This document shows, one piece after another, positions 57,667 to 64,000 of a DNA stretch of 64,000 bases. The stretch lies in the NCBI GenBank assembly GCA_035079385.1, contig JAVHKY010000074.1, positions 186,001-250,000 on the forward strand, in the 5' to 3' direction. Position 1 is the first letter of the stretch; each line of letters begins with the position of its first letter. This DNA comes from Aspidiotus rigidus (lineage: Eukaryota > Arthropoda > Insecta > Hemiptera > Diaspididae). Under the pieces are notes generated by a model, which saw nothing but the letters and a program-made list of their open reading frames with translations, made no database searches and was not told the DNA's origin. The position numbers and the translations under genes were made by a program.

Positions 57667-58330
57667 TGACTATAAAGCACCAGGCTAGAGTCAAGCAGGT
57701 CAGGGTCGATGTTGACCCTATGGTTCGTAGGAGGCTCACAAAAAAATGCCTTGACTCTACGACCTCCCTCCCACGGGATTTACACCAAGATGGTAGGAAA
57801 CGGTGGATTAAGCTCCCGTTTCTGGGCAAGTTTTCATCGCAGTTGGACCGTATCCTCCGCCCCTTCGGTTTTCGGCCAGCTTTCTATAACGTCAACACTG
57901 TTAAGAGCCTTTTCGTCAAATTGAGAGGGGTTCATAGGGAGGCTTGTGGAGATTGCCCTAGCATTTATATAGATGTGACCAGCCGTCATGTCAACTCACA
58001 ATTAGAGTTGACGAACACCAACAAGCTTGGAGGGAAAAGAAAGTAGGGAAGTCAGCCTTTGCTGATCATTTGATCGAAAGTGGTCACAATTTTAAAGAGG
58101 GATCAGAAGTCTTCCTTCATAGGGAAAACTCATACTTCAAACGTTTGGCCCTTGAGGAAATAGAAATCCTCCGACATCGGAATAATAGTAGCGGTACCGT
58201 CTTGAACAGGCAGATTCCTGAAGAAGGATTGATAGAATTAGTCTACGGGAATGATTCACATTTCGATGACTCGTACCTTGATGTCGCTTGTTCTTGTTGG
58301 TGTTGGGTTCAGTTGTTTTCTACACTTCGA
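57666..58330 (+). pseudogene. Penelope-like linker and GIY-YIG remnant (copy C)
   Basis: The frame at 57666-58046 contains IKHQARVKQVRVDVDPMVRR, LPFLGKFSSQLDRILRPFGF, VKSLFVKLRG and GDCPSIYIDVTSR, where the usual YIGMT is YIDVT, so the endonuclease motif is mutated. The second frame, from about 58020, carries SAFADHLIESGHNFKEG-like residues and LHRENSYFKRLALEEIEIL. A deletion between LRG and H removed the VPVAERSG segment present in copies A and B. Confidence 0.8.
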
Positions 58331-58430
58331 GAATGGCTGATTAGCCGAAAGCGCTCGTGTTTTCAATTTTCGTACGGTCCTTTGCATCTTCTTTCGTGTT
58401 ACTCATTTGAGTATCCTCTTTAATATAGTT

Positions 58431-59242
58431 AAGTTCTCTACAACAACTTCCTTTAATATATCTCATTCATGAAGTGTTCTTATGCAACATTTCTTTCTAA
58501 GGAAATAAAATATTTTTTAATTGTTTGAATATTCACTTGATCTCATAATGATGTAAATAGATGTAAATGACCATTGCCGAAGGACTTCATTTCAATTCGA
58601 AAGTAAACTCTCATAAATTCAAATTAGTATGATACTTACTTGTTCGTCGACCTTCTTCGGTTTTCTTGGCAAAAATACTGTATGAAAGAGTCTTTATTCG
58701 GTCTTTTTCCGTTCTTTTTATTTTTTTTTTAAGCCTACGGACTCCTAGCTGCGTGCCGGCTGTTGGTGTAGACGCATTAGTTTTCTTGTAATAGCATATT
58801 ATTGTACTCCTTGTAATTCAGACTTCCATTGTTTTTTTTCCTTTTCTTTCACGGCACGACGCTACGGATATCGACACCTGTTGCATCGTTTTTATAGAAA
58901 GTCGACGTTTTCAAAATCCGACGACTATACTGAAGTCCAACACTTCGTTGAAGTGTCACACGTCAACTTTCTTTATTAACAAGTTATTTTCTGATTGCAC
59001 TTGAAGTGTGAAAGCGAACAAAAAATGACGATAAACTTTGAAGGACTTTTTCTTTTCATTTTTTTAAAAACAAATCTAAGGTTTCGTTCCAGAATTTCGT
59101 AACATCCAGCTCAAAATTGAATTGAATACCTACTCGCTAATATTTCAGCTCTTATAATTTTATGATATTGATAACGTGCTAATCAAAGCATTCTGGGTGT
59201 AAACCAATCTCTAAGACTTGAGGAATGACAAAATTCGAAATT
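58431..59242. other. 0.8 kb with no gene seen
   Basis: AT-rich DNA between Penelope copy C and the exon at 59283. No motif found. Confidence 0.4.
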
Positions 59243-59248
59243 TTTATT
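59243..59248 (-). terminator. AATAAA polyadenylation signal
   Basis: AATAAA on the minus strand, 35 nt beyond the TAA of the 59283-59513 exon. Confidence 0.5.
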
Positions 59249-59282
59249 CGTGCAAGGACATCAACAAAAATGTAACAAAAAA

Positions 59283-59513
59283 TTAAACACATAGGCTTTC
59301 CCGCACAGTTTTGTCGAGTTTTAGTTGGGTATGGAACCAAAGTTCTTTCGCATCACGAATATCAATCTCTGGTTTTAAAATTGCCGTGGCTGCTTTAAAC
59401 CCCGCCACAAACCATGGTTCTTGTCTATATGGATTCAATCCTTTCTTTAAACGTTTTTTGATCCGAATCGGGACGGAAGAGAAATCATTTTTGTTTCCAT
59501 GACCGACAATTTT
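59283..59513 (-). CDS. Candidate terminal exon near gene Y
   Basis: An open segment preceded by an acceptor (GATTTCAG, 59514-59521), in phase 0, reading KIVGHGNKNDFSSVPIRIKK, KGLNPYRQEPWFVAGFKAAT and DIRDAKELWFHTQLKLDKTV to a TAA at 59283, followed by AATAAA. The frame also runs open upstream to 59540, where an ATG pair could start a small separate protein. It might be an alternative last exon of gene Y: a weak phase-0 donor, CTA|GTGAAA, lies near the end of Y exon 2. No family recognised. Confidence 0.35.
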   Translation of the reverse strand, partial: KIVGHGNKNDFSSVPIRIKKRLKKGLNPYRQEPWFVAGFKAATAILKPEIDIRDAKELWFHTQLKLDKTVRESLCV

Positions 59514-59844
59514 CTGAAATCTTGGATTTTCCACCATCATTTGCCTTTCTTAGTCGTTAAAGTTTGAAGCTGATGTTGGTTCCGAGAGCTAGGTCGTGTG
59601 AATTTTGTATGGATATTTCGATCGTTAGAGAAGGAAAAATTCATAGTTCAGAGAAACGGGGACTTGTCACCATATATCTAATTTCCTGTGATTTTCACTT
59701 TTAAGTACATTATCTTATACAGATAGAATCTGTTTCGTAGCATGACATATTTGAACTATTCTAATGGGTATTACATTTTCTGAAAAATGATATAATAAAA
59801 TTTGATAACCAGCTCATAGTCCCAAAAGGATTTCTGTCGATTAT

Positions 59845-60790
59845 TCAACGTCCTTCTTTCACTAGTAATCTACTAGCAAGTTGATGCCAGCGTGGAACAA
59901 AGGGTACATCTTCTTTGCGATCCAAACGTAATTTAAACTCGTCGTCGTCCCGATCGTTTTTTGATAATTCTCTCCTTGTTTTGCTTTGTTGCTCCAATTC
60001 TTGTGCGTCTTCATGTTTTTCTTCTGTTTTCATTTCCAAGTTATCAGGTACCGTCTCATCTTGGTCCGGACTATCTAGATGAGCTGCTATGCAACCGTCA
60101 ATTTCAAAATTTTCGTTTCGAAGTTCTTTTTCTGTGGGTAAATACTTGAACCAGTTTATGCCATGTATTATACTTACAAAATTGACCTGCTGATTATCAG
60201 CTTCTTTGAGTACGTATAGTGACTCCCTGTTGTCTCCCTTAAACAGAAAAATATTCTCAATCGACTCGTGGTAATCGCTAAAAACCATTCCCTCGAAGCC
60301 ACACACCAACAGTTGGATTTCCTTCATTGGCACCTTAGCATGTCTAAAACTGACTTGTATAAAAAGTAGAGGGGCCACCATAATAAACGGACGTGGACTG
60401 ACAAGAGTGCCCAAATGAACGTTTTCATAGGATTCGTATAGACGCATGCACAACTCCACGCGCTTTGCACATGAGACCAGCTCCATTTCCGGCCATCTGA
60501 CTTCAGTTTGTTCTGCAATCCAATATTCAAAAAGATCATCGTCGCAATAGGGACGAAAAGTTATTTAAACTATATTACTATGCAGTTAAAATAGGTTTTT
60601 TTTTTTGTTTGTGTGTATTTGAAAGTATTGTATAAAGTAATTTACACTTACCCAAATACTGTCCTACAAACTCCATTTCAGTAGGGCCGTACAACTCCAT
60701 AGAATTTTCTATGGTTTCATTTTGCATCATTTCGACGGATAGCGTCAACCGAGTAATTAGAATAAAACTTATCTCTGGGAGACAGAACAT
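59845..60790 (-). CDS. Gene Y: divergent paralogue of gene X, 2 exons, 268 aa
   Basis: Exon 1 (60652-60790) starts MFCLPEISFILITRLTLSV, a weak hydrophobic N-terminus that may be a signal peptide. It ends at the donor TTGG|GTAAGTG. The intron is 139 bp (60513-60651, acceptor GATTGCAG). Exon 2 (59845-60512) runs to a stop. The sum is 807 nt, exactly 269 codons. The intron is in phase 1, just before QTEVRWP, the same place and phase as intron 1 of gene X before TNVARWP. Shared residues in order are RWP, C-R-Y--Y, LG, LL-CG, M-F--Y, R---Y-L-E. The C-terminal ~90 residues are highly charged (MKTEEKHEDAQELEQQ, NDRDDDEFKLRLDRKEDV) and differ from X. The function is unknown. An unspliced reading is open only from 60486, so the spliced model is preferred. 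Confidence 0.7.
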
Positions 60791-60863
60791 ATCAAGAATG
60801 GTTGGGTGTGCATAAATTAATGGTGCTGGTTAAATACCGAAAACATTTCCAACATCACATGCG

Positions 60864-60870
60864 TTTTATA
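60864..60870 (-). promoter_or_regulatory. TATA box candidate of gene Y
   Basis: TATAAAA on the minus strand, about 75 nt before the ATG, a distance similar to the TATA element of gene X. No clear initiator was seen. Confidence 0.4.
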
Positions 60871-61808
60871 AAACTCTATGCGTATAAAATTCCCCATAGA
60901 TCAACGTCGAAAAATTTTGTTTGGTTTTTCATCAAGGCAAATACGTAACGTACGAGCAAAGTAAACATTCTTTAACGCTGTCGTTTACGCCGATGAATTC
61001 GAAAAGTTTAGAGAAGTTTTAACGTATTCGCGTGGAGTAATTTCCAGATTTGAAAAAACAAAGTGGAAAAGTTTATCAAACGATTTTAACAAATTCTATC
61101 GTATATCACCCGTTGAGATCTACTCTCGTTTATTTACATATCTTGTAGACGTTGAAACATTCGATGTTCGCTCGTTCATACCATACTCCTCCTTTCAAAA
61201 TCTTGGACAAGGTACTTACATTTTTCTCTGTAACCTTGTCATGATTGTCCTTTATGACGTTATCAGGCTTTGGACCTCTTTGACGTATTGCAATTATGAG
61301 TTTAGAGATATTTTCCTAAAGGATGGAGAGAAAGTATCAGAATCAGTGTGGTGTTATGCCTAATGTCAACACTCCACTCCGGAAGTGCTGCTTTAGAATA
61401 CTGTAACGAGAGGTACGGTTGAAAGAAGGAAACATGTCCAAGTGAAAGCGTAACTCATATCCAACGACCGTGTCATCAAATTAAACTTACTTCGTTTTGA
61501 CAGGGACCAACGCTAGTCCTTAAATAGGTGCAAAAACATTTTTATGCCGACTATTTTACAGAATCTTTGGATTACTAAAAAGCATTACCAAAATCTCGCT
61601 TAGAGTAACTTCAATATTGGAATTCAAATTCAAGTTTTGCCCTCGTCAGAAGTTGATATCCCTCATTTGATGGAAGTACTTCTATCATGAGTTAGGAGTT
61701 GCAATTCTTTCAGTGATTCCCCCAGAGTGAGAATACTTCCTAACTTGTGTCTCTCTTTCTACTCATAGTTCACAATCAGTGCTGGTATACTCACTCCTTT
61801 GCCTCGCC
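60871..61808. other. 0.9 kb with no gene seen
   Basis: Upstream flank of gene Y. No motif or element ends were found. Confidence 0.4.
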
Positions 61809-62060
61809 TCAAAGCGCGTCTAGAAAGTGTATAATCCTGATAGAGTCGGAGAGGTTACGGTTCTTATAAATTGGCAACTGAAAATAATCAAACTGCTGTT
61901 TAAAATCTCTAATGTCACCACTGAAAGTCAATGGTTTGCTCTTCTTCAACTTGAACAGGTCTGAGTTGCAGGAACTTCGAACCGGATTTGACGCTTCAGA
62001 AGGGGCCAGAAGGGTCACACGGTTCTTGTTGACCGCCGCCGTCTTGTGGTAGTGGATAGT
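61809..62060 (-). pseudogene. BEL/Pao gag scrap (copy 3)
   Basis: The minus-strand frame reads VNKNRVTLLAPSEASNPVRS, then KLKKSKPLTFSGDIRDFKQQ, FDYF and NRNLSDSIRIIHFL to a stop at 61809. The block LPKL-LP-FSGD---W--F---F---IHNN--LSD--K---L is the start of the BEL/Pao gag core. Nothing downstream of it is present. It is the third BEL/Pao gag remnant in this window, all on the minus strand. Confidence 0.55.
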
Positions 62061-64000
62061 TAGGGCTCTAGTCCTGAAGATAGCTTGTCACTATGCCTCT
62101 CGTTATTGATAAGACGCGTTAGGCGCAGTCTCCAGGAGCACTGCCTCATAATAGCGGCCGCGGTCTTTAAGCTGTCAAGTTCTAGGACACTAGATGGTCC
62201 AGTTGTTTCCTATAGGTGAGATATGGAGTCAGTTGCAGTTGACACTGATGGCGAAGTGGAATGGTTTTCCTAGGAACCTGATGATAACATGACTACTGAA
62301 ACAATCAGTCACGGTCTTCTCACTGTCCTATTGGAAAATCGCAAAATTTCAAAGAATTCCTAACGGCTGAGAACCCTGGGCTCTTTGGTACACTGTTCAA
62401 AGAGAAGATATCTGTAAAAGATCGGGGCCGCATCACCCATAGGTAAGCTAGGGTCGCCCATTACCATCCTGACACGGCAGCTACCTGAGTAACTCTTGCC
62501 GCAGCCGTAAGACAAAGTATCACCTTGCGTTACGCTTTGTGCGGTGGTAAAGTCCTTGAGAGGATAATCAGCTCCTCTGGGAGCCGTTCCTGAGGAAAGA
62601 CAACGGATCAACCAGCCGATAGACAAGTGGATACCCGGTCCTGGGTAGTAGTGACTTACTGGAGCAGTGATCACTCCGACTTGGAAGGCCAATACAGTTC
62701 TCAATCCACTGCTATAGGGTAAAACGTCTCAAAAAAGCTGAGTCCAAACTTGAAGCAACTTGATAATTCAATTCTATTCCTACGGAATTGATTCACAATT
62801 TTATGTGTAGAATTCCAGGAGAGGCTCGTGTGATCCCGGGCCCGGCTCCTGACGACACACTGGGTTCTGAGCACAAGAGACTTCCAGGCGTGCAAGAGGA
62901 AAGCATTCCACCTCTCTCTTTTGAGCTATCTTTCGTACATACTCGCTCATACCAAGTTGGAAGGTAAAATCATACAAAACTACACTGGCTAAATTAGTAA
63001 GTGGCTCTCCAATAGAATATAGAGGTCTGAGTTTTGACATGTTTCATGTCTTTAGTTTCTCCGTACCCCCATTTGAAAATTTGCGAGGACTAAAAAACAG
63101 CCGGAAAAGACATGAAACATGATCTTTATATTTTTGGCCACGCCAGAAAATCCATCAGTTTGACTGTCTTCGCACTACCTTGTCGTAGAGTCGCCAAAAC
63201 ATACTGTGAACTTGTGAAGAACAGCGCAGTCACTTTTTTGGAAGGAGTGGGTTCCTGTCTAGAGTATCTATGAGCTTTATTGATCCATCATATGCGATAA
63301 ACACGTGGAAAAATCCAAACTTTTCCGCAACAACGTTTGGTAAAACCTGGCAGGACCACTATGACAAAGAAGTATTTTCTACTAGTCATTTATTATCAAA
63401 TACTTTGTAGATAACCAGCTTACGTGAACTTGAGCAGGTAGAACAGTGAAACACCGTTATTTGAACTTTGAGGCTTGTTAGTATCAATCAATCAATCAAA
63501 TCGCTAAAAATTGGGGATCCTATTCCTTAACGAAGTGGACACAACTGGTACCCTTGTTACGAATAATGAAATTGTAGACATCCATTCTGCGAGTCATCAA
63601 AAGTATAGAGTGAGTGGTCGAAGTGGCTGAAGAATAATTCATGATCGCAAAATATTCTAGACTATTTTATTTTCTTGATATTACCTACCAATATGAGCAG
63701 AATTTTCAAATTTTCATTGAAAGATGTGTAGCTACATATTGAAAGTTCCTAAAAACTCGTTGAAATTGGATACAGAAATATTCAGTCATGAAAAACATCT
63801 CACTGATGATTAGTGTTAAGTATCTTCTTCGTATTTGGGTATAGGTCAGATTTTTCTGAATCCGTATTGTGGTTGGAGGAAGAGAAACTCCTACTTGTCT
63901 GTTATGTCTACGTAGCAGTTGACGTCTACGCCATACACTTCTGCATCAAAGTACAGTGATTCGGGATCCAATGTTGAATTCTCTCGGAAAACATACATGG
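62061..64000. other. 1.9 kb with no supported gene
   Basis: 62070-62900 is GC-richer than its surroundings and has minus-strand frames at 62360-62704 and 62801-63040 without recognisable motif; it may be transposon-derived. A dispersed repeat copy lies at 63033. The rest is AT-rich with nothing seen. Confidence 0.35.
63033..63125. repeat. Dispersed repeat copy 3, with inverted ends
   Basis: TTTGACATGTTTCATGTC, CCGTACCCCCATTTGAAAAT, then at 63104-63121 AAAAGACATGAAACATGA, the inverted form of its start. The other two copies (7041 and 35469) share the left half only. Confidence 0.6.

Larger units (their letters stand above)
56480..58430 (+). mobile_element. Penelope-like element, copy C
   Basis: A plus-strand Penelope-like copy with N-terminal region, part of the RT, linker, GIY-YIG remnant and 3' UTR (hairpin GGCT-GATT-AGCC followed by GAAAGCGC near 58330-58350). 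Part of the RT fingers and motif A is deleted near 57060-57140. Numerous frameshifts and a broken YIG motif show it is dead. It is the only one of the three copies on the plus strand and has the longest 5' portion. Confidence 0.85.

Noticed and set aside
1..64000. tRNA, rRNA or CRISPR features
   Set aside because: No cloverleaf-like sequence with an intact T-arm, no rRNA core words and no regularly spaced identical repeats were found by eye. The only regular array is the TCAGG array, which has a 5-bp motif and is not CRISPR-like.

Overview
This is a 64 kb, AT-rich, gene-poor stretch of animal nuclear DNA, most likely from an insect or other arthropod. The evidence is short GT-AG introns of 70-140 bp, TATA/Inr-like promoters, and a mix of R1-clade LINE, Penelope-like, BEL/Pao, hAT, Tigger and MULE relics that is typical of arthropod genomes. 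There are no bacterial operons, no ribosome-binding sites, and almost no long open frames. I cannot name the order or species. Most small open frames here are chance ORFs and are left out.

Layout. 0-7 kb: a MITE (373-662) and a foldback hAT element (1706-2525), then apparently empty DNA. 7.4-12.4 kb: a 5'-truncated, minus-strand R1-clade LINE with a 41-nt poly(A) tail; its ORF2 is split by a 909-bp Tigger-like DNA transposon, and removing that element plus one TA copy puts the frame back in register. 16-18 kb: a decayed coding remnant of unknown family. 20.5 kb: a second MITE. 22.6-26.2 kb: two minus-strand pseudogenes, a Cys/His family of unknown function and a hAT transposase. 28.5-29.3 kb: two non-LTR reverse-transcriptase scraps on opposite strands. 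30-32.7 kb: Penelope-like element A, interrupted by a 1.2 kb insert that carries a family-B DNA polymerase fragment. 36.9 kb: a MULE transposase scrap.

37.4-39.1 kb: gene X, the best-supported host-type gene, with three exons, a signal peptide and a TATA/Inr promoter. 40.4-42 kb: a BEL/Pao gag relic and a SAM-like fragment. 43.6-45.6 kb: Penelope-like copy B abutting a MULE/foldback element whose ends carry an array of TCAGG motifs at a 15-bp period. 48.7-51.5 kb: an internally deleted BEL/Pao element. 52.0-53.0 kb: an intron-bearing but frameshifted Rpn-type PD-(D/E)XK nuclease gene. 55.6-58.4 kb: an orphan exon, a hAT-like non-autonomous element and Penelope-like copy C on the plus strand. 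59.2-60.9 kb: gene Y, a divergent paralogue of gene X on the same strand, with an intron at the same position and phase. 61.8 kb: a third BEL/Pao gag scrap.

The only loci that look like working host genes are X and Y. Together they define a small family of probably secreted proteins that I do not recognise. Nearly everything else is transposon sediment. The main novelty candidates are the X/Y family, the TCAGG array, the spliced Rpn-type nuclease, and the 16-18 kb coding remnant.
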